Assembly (NCBI GenBank): GCA_050331095.1 | Contig: JBHJHE010000005.1 | Location: forward strand, 62,001 to 126,000 | DNA: 64,000 nt | Reading direction: 5' to 3' | Source of the DNA: MED-G105 sp050331095 | GTDB lineage: Bacteria > Pseudomonadota > Alphaproteobacteria > Caulobacterales > Parvularculaceae | Part shown: positions 52,837 to 61,324 of the stretch, piece after piece | How the letters are laid out: every line of letters starts with the position of its first letter | Position numbering within the stretch: the stretch's first letter is position 1 | The notes under the pieces: generated by a model | Told to the model about the DNA's origin: nothing | Databases searched by the model: none | Seen by the model: only the letters and a program-made list of their open reading frames with translations | Program-made: the position numbers and the translations under genes

Positions 52837-54270
52837 TCAAACGAGCCGCTTGATCGCCTCGATCGCCCGGCGCTTCAGGCCTGTGTAAGGCGGCGCCAGG
52901 AGGCCCGTAGCGGCGAAGCGGCTTTGGCGGAAGGCCGGCTTCAGGTGCGAGAACGTCTCAAAGCCCGCCGCCCCGTGATAGGCCCCCATGCCGCTCGCGC
53001 CCACGCCGCCGAAGGGCAGCTCGTGGGGCGCGACGTGGAGCATCACGTCGTTGACCGTCACCCCGCCGGCGACGGTCTCGCGCATGACCTTGGCGAGCGC
53101 GGGCTCGTCTTCGCCGAACCAGTAAAGCGCCAGCGGACGGGGCCGCGCATTGACGAAATCGATCGCCGCGTCCGCGTCCTCGACCTCGACGATCGGCAGG
53201 ACGGGGCCGAACAACTCCTCGGTCATCGCGCGGCTCTCAATCGGCGCGTCGAGCAGGATCGTCAGGGGGATTTTGCGTTGCGCCGACAACCGGTCGCGGT
53301 CTCCCCACTCGACGATCCGCGCCCCGCCGGCCCGGGCCTCGTCGACGATGTCGTTCAGGCGCGCGAAATGTCGGTCGGCGGCGATCGCGGTGTAGTCGGC
53401 CGTGTTTTCGATCTCGGGGTAGAGCCCGCGCGCGGCCGCCGCGAGGGCGTCGGCGAGCGCCGCGCCCGTTCCGCGCGGCGTCAAGACGTAGTCCGGCGCG
53501 ACGCAGGTTTGCCCGCCGCTATAGAGTTTTCCCTGCGCGATCGACTTCGCCGCGCGGGCGAGGTCGGCGCTCTTGTCGATGATGACGGGGCTCTTGCCGC
53601 CAAGCTCCAGCGTCGCCGGCGTCAGGTTCGCCGCCGCGGCTTCGTAGACCTTGCGGCCGACGGCGGTGTAACCGGTGAAGAGGAGGTGGTCGAAAGGCAG
53701 GCGCGCGAACGCCGCGCCGACGTCAGGCCCGCCCTCGATAACGGCGGCGACGTCGTCGTCGAACGCGTCCCCGATCATCGCCGCGATCGCGGCGCTTGTG
53801 CGCGGCGTCGCCTCGCTTGGTTTGATGAGGACGCGGCAACCGGCGGCGATGGCCGCCGCGGCGGGGGCGAGGGCGAGCTGCACCGGATAGTTCCAGGGCG
53901 CCGCGACGCCGACGACGCCGAGCGGCTGGGGCGTCAGCGAGAGGCGCGCCGGGAGAAAATGCGGGGGCGCCAGGCGGCGCCGCACGCGCATGCGGCGCCT
54001 CAGGTTCTTGCGTTGCTCGCGCGCGGCGCCGGCGGCGAGACCGATGTCGGCGATCAGGGTCTCCTCGCGGGCGCGGCCGCCGAAGTCCGCGTCGACGGCC
54101 TCGACGAAAGCCGCTTCGGCGCGCTCGATCCCGGCGATCAGCGCGTCGAGCCGCGCGCGTCGTACCTCATATGCCGGGAAGCGCTCAGCAGCGTAGCCGC
54201 GCTTCAGCGTGTCGAAAGCGCCGCCAAGCCGCGCCGCTCCCTCGTCAACGATCCTTCCGTCGTCCGCCAT
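52837..54270 (-). CDS. coniferyl-aldehyde-type aldehyde dehydrogenase
   Basis: A 477-residue aldehyde dehydrogenase. Motifs include APWNYPVQLALAPAAAAIAAG, LLFTGYTAVGRKVYE, LELGGKSPVIID with the general-base Glu, and SGGQTCVAPDYVL with the catalytic Cys. SHLKPAFRQSRFA near the C-terminus fits the coniferyl-aldehyde dehydrogenase group, which oxidises aromatic or long-chain aldehydes with NAD(P)+. Substrate unproven. Confidence 0.9.
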   Translation of the reverse strand: MADDGRIVDEGAARLGGAFDTLKRGYAAERFPAYEVRRARLDALIAGIERAEAAFVEAVDADFGGRAREETLIADIGLAAGAAREQRKNLRRRMRVRRRLAPPHFLPARLSLTPQPLGVVGVAAPWNYPVQLALAPAAAAIAAGCRVLIKPSEATPRTSAAIAAMIGDAFDDDVAAVIEGGPDVGAAFARLPFDHLLFTGYTAVGRKVYEAAAANLTPATLELGGKSPVIIDKSADLARAAKSIAQGKLYSGGQTCVAPDYVLTPRGTGAALADALAAAARGLYPEIENTADYTAIAADRHFARLNDIVDEARAGGARIVEWGDRDRLSAQRKIPLTILLDAPIESRAMTEELFGPVLPIVEVEDADAAIDFVNARPRPLALYWFGEDEPALAKVMRETVAGGVTVNDVMLHVAPHELPFGGVGASGMGAYHGAAGFETFSHLKPAFRQSRFAATGLLAPPYTGLKRRAIEAIKRLV

Positions 54271-54650
54271 GCCGTCTCCTGATTGACCGCGTTGCAAGTT
54301 AGCGCGCTAGCGCCGATCGCGCCAATCGTTCGGCGGCGCACAAATAATCATGCGGCGTCTGCGTCCTCGAAAAATGCAAGCCTCATCGCGCCGACGTGAG
54401 CGCGACTTTTCGACTGTGCACGATCGTGGGATAAATCCCCATACGAATCATCATCTCGTTTACGTGATCGTCCGTTAAGAAACGTTGTGTTCCGACGCCG
54501 CGCGCGGGCGTTCTATACGAGATGCGCTCACTTCCGCGCGACGTCCCTAGAGAGGTTGATCAGTGAGCGCCTTAACGCTCTTTCGCGGAATCGAAAAAGC
54601 TCGCCGACCCCTCGCCAAATTCCAACCTCGTCAAATCAGGAGAGACCCCA
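54271..54650. other. intergenic region, 380 bp
   Basis: This region lies between the minus-strand aldehyde dehydrogenase and the plus-strand propeller gene. It is visibly less GC-rich than the genes (ACAAATAATCATGCGG, GGGATAAATCCCCATACG), consistent with promoters. A small open frame at 54563-54745 overlaps the next gene and shows no homology. I could not define a promoter. Confidence 0.4.
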
Positions 54651-55979
54651 ATGGCTTTGAGGAAGACTACAGCCGCCCTGACGCTCGGCGCGTCGCGCAC
54701 CGCGCGCGGCGCATCGGCCGAACCCTTCGGCTCGGACGACTTTGAAGGCGCCGTTTACGTGATGACGAACGATCTGACGCGCAACGAAGTCGTCGCCTAT
54801 GGCCGCGACGAAAACGGCCTTCTCACGTTCCTCGGCGATTTTCCCACTGGCGGGCGCGGCTCGACCGACTTCGACGGGCCGGAAGGGCTCGACCCGCTCA
54901 TTTCCGCCTACGCCGTCGAATTGAGCGACGATCGCCGGTTCCTCTTCACGGTCAACGCTGGCTCGAACACGATCAGCTCTTTCTTCATCCGCGACGACCT
55001 CACGCTGTCGTTGCGCGGCGTTGTCAAGGCGCCTGGCGTCGGGCCGAACTCGATCGCCTATCGCGATGGCGTGATCGTCGTTTCGGCAATCGACGCCGAC
55101 GGCGTTTTCGCTGGCGAGCCGGACCAGGAAGGCGCGATCCAGTCTTACAAGGTCGCCCCGTTCGGCGCGCTCATTCCGTTGCCACGCTCGCGCCGCGTCC
55201 TTGAAAACCGTCCTTCTTCAGTGCGTTTCTCACCTGACGGACGGTTCCTCGTCGTGAGCTCGATCAACGCCGGCTCCTCGGCGCTTGTAAGCGGTTCGAA
55301 CGACGAACTCGTCGTCTACGGCGTCGACCGCTTCGGCTTCCCTACCGACGAAGCGCTCTCGGCGGCCACGTCGACGGAGGTCAACAACGTGGAAGGCCGC
55401 AACCTGCCGTCGGCGATCGGCATCGAAGTCGTCGAGGACGACGGGCGCCAATTCGTCGTCGCTACAGAAGCGCGCGAGTTCCAGCCAAACGGCCTGCCGC
55501 CGGCGTTCCCGGAACTGCAAGCCGGATCCGCCTCCACATGGGAATTGTCCGACGACGGTGGATTATCGCCGATCAGCCTCGACGTCGTCTCAACGGACGG
55601 CTACGGCTTCGTCGACGGCGAGCGCACCGTCTGTTGGATCGCGTACGAGGCCGCCGGCGAGGAGTATTGGACCTCGAACCCGCTCGATTCGAGCATCTCA
55701 AGCTACGCCTTCAACGAGGGCGTCATTGAGCTGATCAATTCGACGGAAGCTCAGGGCAACGAAGTGACGAGTCCTGACCCGGCGATCGCCTTCGGCGAAG
55801 AAAGCGACGGCTTCCTCGACATCGATACGAGCGACGATGGCGAGTATCTATACGTGCTCGCGGGTTTGCGCGGCGAGGTCTACGTCTATGAGACGGAAGA
55901 CGATGGCGGCCTCAGCCTCATACAGATCGTCGGAGGCGACCTGCCAGAAGTCGACACCCAAGGCATCGCCGCTTTCTGA
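54651..55979 (+). CDS. beta-propeller (lactonase-like) protein
   Basis: A 442-residue protein with repeated propeller blades, for example GAVYVMTNDLTRNEVVAYGR, YAVELSDDRRFLFTVNAGSNT, SSVRFSPDGRFLVVSS and DTSDDGEYLYVLAGLRGEVY. The fold resembles the 7-bladed lactonases and surface propellers. The N-terminus is poorly hydrophobic (TTAALTLGASRTARGASA), so export is uncertain. GGAG precedes the ATG. A strong rho-independent terminator follows. The enzymatic role is not shown by motifs. Confidence 0.78.
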   Translation: MALRKTTAALTLGASRTARGASAEPFGSDDFEGAVYVMTNDLTRNEVVAYGRDENGLLTFLGDFPTGGRGSTDFDGPEGLDPLISAYAVELSDDRRFLFTVNAGSNTISSFFIRDDLTLSLRGVVKAPGVGPNSIAYRDGVIVVSAIDADGVFAGEPDQEGAIQSYKVAPFGALIPLPRSRRVLENRPSSVRFSPDGRFLVVSSINAGSSALVSGSNDELVVYGVDRFGFPTDEALSAATSTEVNNVEGRNLPSAIGIEVVEDDGRQFVVATEAREFQPNGLPPAFPELQAGSASTWELSDDGGLSPISLDVVSTDGYGFVDGERTVCWIAYEAAGEEYWTSNPLDSSISSYAFNEGVIELINSTEAQGNEVTSPDPAIAFGEESDGFLDIDTSDDGEYLYVLAGLRGEVYVYETEDDGGLSLIQIVGGDLPEVDTQGIAAF

Positions 55980-56003
55980 TCCATCGATGCACCGCGAGTT
56001 CAC

Positions 56004-56035
56004 GCCGCGATCGCCCGGGCGATCGCGGCTTTTTT
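56004..56035 (+). terminator. rho-independent terminator of the propeller gene
   Basis: GCCGCGATCGCCC at 56004-56016 and GGGCGATCGCGGC at 56017-56029 form a perfect 26-bp palindrome immediately followed by TTTTTT. This is the clearest intrinsic terminator in the window. Confidence 0.93.
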
Positions 56036-56156
56036 CGCGCCGCGTCGGCGCTGGCTTGTCTGTCTTGCGCCGAACAGGCGGCGACTGGGAACGGCGATCC
56101 GGAGGCCGTGGCGAAGCGCCGGAGGTAATGAGGGTCGGCTCGGGCCGACAGAGAAA

Positions 56157-56187
56157 TGGTGGAGCTGAACAAAGAAGGGTCGAACCC
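56157..56187. repeat. tRNA-3'-end-like sequence near tRNA-Ala
   Basis: TGGTGGAGCTGAAC followed by GGGTCGAACC resembles the 3' part of the tRNA-Ala gene at 56277 (TGGTGGAGCCGAGC and GGGATCGAACC) with a few differences and a small gap. The short stem CGAACCC AAA GGGTTCG follows. It could be a tRNA remnant or old attachment site. Confidence 0.5.
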
Positions 56188-56276
56188 AAAGGGTTCGCAA
56201 GGCCGACTGGCCGCCGCGCGGTCAGCGCGCCCCATCGGAGATAATCGCGAAGCGATCTATCGCGAGATCAATAAAG

Positions 56277-56352
<76 letters not shown>

Positions 56353-56518
56353 GGCGGATCGCGCTGATCGCGATCGAGCGAAAGGCGATATGCCTCGCGC
56401 GAGCGCTTGTCAATCGCGACGCGGCGCGCCGAAAAGCGGCGTCCCGCTACGCTTGCGGCGCTTCGCCTCGCGCCTTAAGTCCCTGCCTCCAAAAGCTTTC
56501 GAAAGGCGCGCCGATAAG

Positions 56519-56821
56519 ATGGTGATGATCGCTTACGTCGTGAATTCGGTGCTCCAGCTCTACACCCTGGTGATTTTCGTCACGGTGGTGATGAGTTGGC
56601 TGATCTCTTTCAACGTCATCAACCGCCACAACGGCGTCGTCGACGCGATCTGGCGGGCGTGCGTCGCCTTGACGGAGCCCCTGTTGCGGCCGATCCGCAA
56701 CATGCTGCCTAACCTCGGCGGCCTCGACGTCTCGCCGATCGTTCTCCTGATCGCCATCGGCGCGGCGCGTGCAGGGCTGAACGCTTATGTCTTCGCGCCG
56801 TCGATCGGCGCGGGCCTCTAG
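56519..56821 (+). CDS. YggT family membrane protein
   Basis: A 100-residue protein with two hydrophobic helices (VLQLYTLVIFVTVVMSWLI and DVSPIVLLIAIGAARAGL) separated by the motif ALTEPLLRPIRNMLPNLGGLD, which is the YggT signature. YggT proteins have been linked to osmotic tolerance and division. The ATG at 56519 fits the family length; the longer frame overlaps unrelated sequence. It ends in TAG. Confidence 0.92.
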   Translation: MVMIAYVVNSVLQLYTLVIFVTVVMSWLISFNVINRHNGVVDAIWRACVALTEPLLRPIRNMLPNLGGLDVSPIVLLIAIGAARAGLNAYVFAPSIGAGL

Positions 56822-56861
56822 CCGGGAGGTCTTCCAGCCGGCCGGTCCTCTAGCGTGCGGA

Positions 56862-57905
56862 TCAGGGGCAGGGATTGGCGTTCAGCGAGTGGATCGCCGT
56901 GACGGCCTCGTCGAGTTCGCGCGTCCACTTGAGTTCCAAGGACGCGAAAATCGTCTCTAACTGCTCCGGCGTTCGCGCGCCGAAAATGTTCGACGCGACG
57001 AACGCGCGGGTCGTCACGAACTGCATGGCCAGCGCCGCAGGGTCGACGCCGACGTCGCGCGCAAGCGCCGCATAAGCCTTTACGGCCGCCTCGGCTCCCG
57101 GCGTCTCATAGCGCGACAGGCGGTCGTAGAGCTGGCCGCGCGAGCCCGCGGGCCGGGCACCGCCGAGATATTTGCCCGTCAGGACGCCCTGCGCGATCGG
57201 CGAATAGGCGAGGAGGCCCACCTCCTCGCGCATAGCGATTTCGGCGAGGTCGATTTCGAACGTCCGGTTCAGGAGGTTGTAGGCGTTCTGGATCGACTGG
57301 ATGCGCGGCAGGCCGAGGGTCTCGGCGAGGCCGACGCACGCCATCGTCCCCCACGCGGTTTCATTCGACAGGCCAACATGGCGGATCTTGCCGGCGGCGA
57401 CGAGGTCGCCGAGCGCGCCGAGCGTCTCCTCCAGGGGCACGCCTTCGTCGTCTGGATGGCGGTAGTGCTCCCGCGCCGCTCCGAAGATCGCCGCCGGCCG
57501 GTCGGGCCAATGCAGCTGGTAGAGATCGATATAGTCGGTCTGCAGATTTGTGAGGCTGCGGTCGACGGCGGCCTCGATTTGAGCGCGCGTCAGTCGCGTC
57601 TCCTCGCCGTCGCGAATCCAGGAGAAACGCGACCGGCCGACGACCTTGGTGGCGACGACAACCTTGTCGCGCCGCCCGCGCGCCGCGAGCCAGCGTCCGA
57701 CGATGCGCTCCGATTCGCCTTGCGTCTCGGGCTTCGGCGGGATCGTGTACATTTCAGCGGTGTCGAAGAAGTCGACGCCGCGGTCGAAGCAGGCGTCCAT
57801 CTGCGCCGCGGCGTCCGCCTCGGGGATCTGGTCGCCATACATCATCGTGCCGAGGCAAAGGGCGGAAACCTTGACGCCGGAACGGCCGAGCGGTCGTTTC
57901 TCCAT
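56862..57905 (-). CDS. aldo/keto reductase (Tas-like)
   Basis: A 347-residue aldo/keto reductase of the Tas/YajO type. MEKRPLGRSGVKVSALCLGTMMYG starts the barrel, VDFFDTAEMYTIPPKPETQGESE carries the catalytic Asp and Tyr, VVATKVVGRSRF the lysine and YIDLYQLHWPDRP the histidine. It reduces aldehydes or ketones with NADPH. It is unfused, unlike the coiled-coil AKR at 2295. Confidence 0.93.
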   Translation of the reverse strand: MEKRPLGRSGVKVSALCLGTMMYGDQIPEADAAAQMDACFDRGVDFFDTAEMYTIPPKPETQGESERIVGRWLAARGRRDKVVVATKVVGRSRFSWIRDGEETRLTRAQIEAAVDRSLTNLQTDYIDLYQLHWPDRPAAIFGAAREHYRHPDDEGVPLEETLGALGDLVAAGKIRHVGLSNETAWGTMACVGLAETLGLPRIQSIQNAYNLLNRTFEIDLAEIAMREEVGLLAYSPIAQGVLTGKYLGGARPAGSRGQLYDRLSRYETPGAEAAVKAYAALARDVGVDPAALAMQFVTTRAFVASNIFGARTPEQLETIFASLELKWTRELDEAVTAIHSLNANPCP

Positions 57906-58021
57906 GCGTTTTCTCCAGAGATTTGCGGCGCGGGCGCGTCGCCCGGTTCGCGACGATGTGCGCGTAAACTTGATTTCAACGCCGCACCAGCCGATTTCTC
58001 ATGGAAACGGGAGGCGACGCC

Positions 58022-58606
58022 ATGGCGCTGCGGAAAAAAGACTTGATGCGACACGTTCTGAAGCGGGCCCTGTTCGCGGGCGTCGCCGCCGGGGCGTGCC
58101 TCGGCGCCGCAACGGCGGCGAGCCCTGCGCCGGCCGTTGACGCGGCGCCGGTCGCGGTCGCGACGACGCTTGAGGAGAGCGTGACGGAGGCGGTCGCCGC
58201 GATCGATCTAGCTGCGCCCGTGGCCGACAGGCGACGCCTCCTGCTCGCCGTTGCGGCGTTCGCGACGCTGGCGCTCATCGCAAGGCTCGGCGGCTTCCGC
58301 TGGGTCTCGGCCGCTTCGGCGGCGGTCGGGCCCGCCGCTGGTCGCGCCGGCCGGATGGTCGCCGCCGCGTCGGGCAAGGCCGTTCGCGCCGCCGTGCGGG
58401 TCGCTGAAAAACCGCTCCGGGCTGTCGCGCTTTTCGGCGGGCTGGCGGCGTTCGCGTTTTTCGGCTTCGCTTTGTTTGATCTTGAGTGGCTTGGCGGCGT
58501 GATCCTCGGCGGCGCTTTCGTCGTCGGCGTCAGACGCGTCGTCGCCAAGGCGGCCCGCGCCTTTCCGCTGGACCTATCGGGCTTGGCCGACGCAAAGCGT
58601 GCATAA
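58022..58606 (+). CDS. hypothetical membrane protein
   Basis: A 194-residue protein that I do not recognise. The ATG at 58022 has GGGAGG upstream; 58001 is an alternative. The N-terminus (RALFAGVAAGACLGAATAA) may be a signal peptide. A hydrophobic helix RRRLLLAVAAFATLALIARLG and a C-terminal pair AVALFGGLAAFAFFGFALF and GGVILGGAFVVGV suggest an integral membrane protein with an Ala/Arg-rich linker. Its neighbour is rpe. Function unknown. Confidence 0.65.
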   Translation: MALRKKDLMRHVLKRALFAGVAAGACLGAATAASPAPAVDAAPVAVATTLEESVTEAVAAIDLAAPVADRRRLLLAVAAFATLALIARLGGFRWVSAASAAVGPAAGRAGRMVAAASGKAVRAAVRVAEKPLRAVALFGGLAAFAFFGFALFDLEWLGGVILGGAFVVGVRRVVAKAARAFPLDLSGLADAKRA

Positions 58607-58668
58607 ATCTTTACCCGGCGTTTATGGTTATCAGAAATTAATCAGTAAAATCAGCAACTTAGGCGAGA

Positions 58669-58700
58669 AATTGGGCGAAAAGCCTCAATTTCGCCCAATT
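58669..58700. repeat. perfect 12-bp inverted repeat
   Basis: AATTGGGCGAAA at 58669-58680 and TTTCGCCCAATT at 58689-58700 are separated by 8 bases. No poly-T follows, so termination is not obvious. It could be a binding site in the 280-bp gap before rpe or part of an RNA structure. Confidence 0.7.
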
Positions 58701-58778
58701 GCGCGGGCACAACGGCATTGTCGCGAAGACAAGCCCCTCCTGGCTTCCGCACCCCAAGCGCCCGTCGCCGGATTCCCC

Positions 58779-58802
58779 CGCCCGGCGGCGGGCGTTTTCT
58801 CT
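58779..58802 (+). terminator. possible intrinsic terminator upstream of rpe
   Basis: CGCCC at 58779-58783 pairs with GGGCG at 58790-58794 across a short loop, followed by TTTTCTCTT. The short stem makes it a weaker terminator than that at 56004-56035, but it could end the hypothetical membrane gene. Confidence 0.5.
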
Positions 58803-58886
58803 TCCAGGCCGACGATTCCAAGCCCTTAGGCGGGGCGCCAAGCGAATCATTGCGCGCTTTCGGCGCTTCACGATACGACCGACGCC

Positions 58887-59558
58887 ATGAGCAGCGTTCG
58901 TATCGCGCCGTCGATCCTGTCGGCCGACTTCGCCGAGCTAGGCGCGGAAATCGAGGCGGTCGCCGAAGCGGGCGCCGACCTTATCCACGTTGATGTGATG
59001 GACGGCCACTTCGTGCCGAACCTCGCGCTTGGTCCGCCGGTGGTGCGCGCCGTGCGCGGACGCGTCGACCGTCCGTTCGACGTGCACCTGATGATCTCGC
59101 CCGTCGATCCGTTCGTTGACGCCTTCGTCGAGGCGGGCGCCGACATTCTGACGTTCCACCCCGAGGCGGGGCCCCACGCGCACCGAACGATCCAGCGCAT
59201 CCGCGCCGCCGGCGCCCGGCCGGGGATCGCCCTCAATCCCGGCACGCCCATCGCCGCGGTCGAGCCCCTGAGCGACGACGGCGACCTGATCCTGGTCATG
59301 AGCGTCAATCCGGGCGTCGGCGGGCAGTCCTTCATTGACAGCCAGTTGCGCAAGATCGAACAGGCGCGCGCGCTTATCGACCGGTCGGGGCGCGACGTCA
59401 TGCTGGAGGTCGACGGTGGGGTGAACGCCGAGACCGCCGGCGCCATCGTGGCGGCGGGCGCGACGGTGCTTGTCGCAGGCTCGGCGGTCTTCAAAGGCGG
59501 CCGCGCGGCTTATGCGGACAATATTGCGGCGCTACGGGCCGCCGGCGCGCGCCCGTGA
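58887..59558 (+). CDS. rpe: ribulose-phosphate 3-epimerase
   Basis: A 223-residue TIM-barrel epimerase interconverting ribulose 5-phosphate and xylulose 5-phosphate. Motifs are IAPSILSADFAELG, HVDVMDGHFVPNLALGP, VHLMISPVDPF, MSVNPGVGGQSFI and EVDGGVNAETA, with the metal/acid residues in DVMDGH and EVDGGV. The heparinase-like gene starts on its stop codon (GTGA overlap), so the two are coupled. The run rpe-heparinase-purH is common in alphaproteobacteria. Confidence 0.96.
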   Translation: MSSVRIAPSILSADFAELGAEIEAVAEAGADLIHVDVMDGHFVPNLALGPPVVRAVRGRVDRPFDVHLMISPVDPFVDAFVEAGADILTFHPEAGPHAHRTIQRIRAAGARPGIALNPGTPIAAVEPLSDDGDLILVMSVNPGVGGQSFIDSQLRKIEQARALIDRSGRDVMLEVDGGVNAETAGAIVAAGATVLVAGSAVFKGGRAAYADNIAALRAAGARP

Positions 59559-61294
59559 GCCGGCAAGAGCGCGAGCGCCGCGGCGTCCTCGCCGCGGAGA
59601 CGGGCGACGGCCGGCGGTCGGCCCGTGGCGTCGCCCAGAGCGTTCTGCACCGCGTCGAGCGCGCCTGGGGCGAAAGCCCGTTTTACCAGGCGCGGCTCAG
59701 CGGCCCGGCGCCCGACCGCATCGCCTTCCACCCGACGGACCCCTACGCCCCCGATCTCGCGCAGGCCCGGGACGTCGCCCGCGGACGGTTTCAGTTCGCC
59801 GCGCAGACGGTCGATTGCCTCGGCGAGTTTGAGCGCGCGTTCGACCTCGCCGGGTCCGCCGGCGCAGCGCGCGATTATCTCCATCGCTTTTCCTGGTTGC
59901 GTCCGCTAGCGGCGCTTGGCGAGGACGGCCGGCGGCCGGCGTTGCGGCTCGCCCACGCTTGGCTCGACCGCCATGAGCGTTGGTCGCCGGAAGGCTGGGA
60001 GCCGCGCGCCACCGGCGAACGCCTTATCGCGCTTTGTTGCCACGGCGCCCTTGTCGCGCCGCCGGGCGACGCGCTCTGGCGCAGCCGGCTGCTAACGTCG
60101 ATGGCCCGCCAGACGCGCCACCTCGCCCAGACGGGGCACCGCGCCGACGCCGGCTACGACCGCCTCTCCGCCGCGCTCGCCCTCAGCATCGCCGGCCTTT
60201 GTCTGCCGGGCTGCGACGAGGCGATGGAGCGCGGTTTCGAGCAGTTGCGCCGCGAATTGCGCCTGCAGATGCGGCCCGACGGCGGCCACATCGCGCGCAA
60301 CCCGTCCCGGCAGCTCGAGATCGTCGCGCGCCTCAACATGGCGCTCGACGGATTGTCGGCTCGGGGATTGTCCGCACCGGGATTTCTAACCAACGTCGCG
60401 ACGCGGGCGCGTGAGTTCCTGGCGACGATGCGCCTCGGCGACGGCGGCCTCGCCGTTTTAAACGGCGGTTATGAAGACGACCGCGCCGCGGTGGAGACAG
60501 CCTTGGGCCCCGCGTCGGCGCGCGACGACGATCCGCGCGAGGCGGCGCTCGTCGCGCGCCACTCCGGCTACCAGCGCCTCGACGCGGGCGTCGCCTGCCT
60601 CATCGTCGACATCGGCGCGTCGACGCGCGCCGACGACGTCGCGGGACCTGACTTCCAAAGCGCAGGCTCGCTCAGTTTCTCGTCTGGGCGACGGCGAATC
60701 GTCGTCAACTGCGGGTCCGGCGCGCGCCTCGCGGGCGACTGGGCCGACGCGTTGCGGCTGGCGGACGCCCATTCCGGGGCCTGGTTCGACGCCGTCGACC
60801 CGGACGCGGCGAGCGCGGCGGAGCGCCGAGCCGCGCGCTCAGCGGGGCTCAACGAGACGCGGGCGCTCCATCGCCGCGTCGAGGACGAACAGGGGCGGCT
60901 CGTGGAGATCGAACGGCGGGATGGCGGACCTGAGGCGGGCGGCGGCGCCCACGCCCGCCGTCTTTTCCTCGCCGCCGACGGCGACGATTTGCGCGGTGAG
61001 GATCGCTTCACGCCGGGGGCCGCGCCGATCGCGTGGCGCGTGCGGTTCCATTTGCATCCGAGTCTCGAAGCGCGGGCGTCCGCCGACGGTCGGGACGTCG
61101 ACCTTCTGGCGCCGGACGGCGAGGCGTGGTGGTTCCGCGCCAACGCTGTGGAGGCGAAGCTCGAAAAATCAGTGTACGCAGGACTGGGCGGCGCGCCCGC
61201 GGCCTGCTCGCAAATTGCGCTGACGGGGCTCGCGCGGCCGGATGAGGGGCCGAGCCGCGTCAAGTGGCGCTTCGCCCGCGTGCGCGAGGGTTAG
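59555..61294 (+). CDS. heparinase II/III-like protein
   Basis: A 579-residue protein starting at GTG on the rpe stop. The N-terminal part is all-alpha (LHRFSWLRPLAALGEDGRRP, ALSIAGLCLPGCDEAMERGF, LRLQMRPDGGHIARNPSRQLEI), the alpha toroid of heparinase-type lyases. The C-terminal part is beta-sandwich (SAGSLSFSSGRRRIVVNCGSG, HSGAWFD). Family members cleave or process uronic-acid polysaccharides, but no standard catalytic set can be read with certainty. The stop is TAG followed by CAA, and the next gene is in the same frame. Confidence 0.9.
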   Translation: MSRQERERRGVLAAETGDGRRSARGVAQSVLHRVERAWGESPFYQARLSGPAPDRIAFHPTDPYAPDLAQARDVARGRFQFAAQTVDCLGEFERAFDLAGSAGAARDYLHRFSWLRPLAALGEDGRRPALRLAHAWLDRHERWSPEGWEPRATGERLIALCCHGALVAPPGDALWRSRLLTSMARQTRHLAQTGHRADAGYDRLSAALALSIAGLCLPGCDEAMERGFEQLRRELRLQMRPDGGHIARNPSRQLEIVARLNMALDGLSARGLSAPGFLTNVATRAREFLATMRLGDGGLAVLNGGYEDDRAAVETALGPASARDDDPREAALVARHSGYQRLDAGVACLIVDIGASTRADDVAGPDFQSAGSLSFSSGRRRIVVNCGSGARLAGDWADALRLADAHSGAWFDAVDPDAASAAERRAARSAGLNETRALHRRVEDEQGRLVEIERRDGGPEAGGGAHARRLFLAADGDDLRGEDRFTPGAAPIAWRVRFHLHPSLEARASADGRDVDLLAPDGEAWWFRANAVEAKLEKSVYAGLGGAPAACSQIALTGLARPDEGPSRVKWRFARVREG

Positions 61295-61324
61295 CAAGCG
61301 CCAGCGGCAACGGAGGCTTCGACA

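Noticed and set aside
54400..54560. EcfG-type promoter (GGAAC and CGTT) in the gap before the propeller gene
   Set aside because: GGAAC appears on the minus strand, but no CGTT lies at the required spacing.
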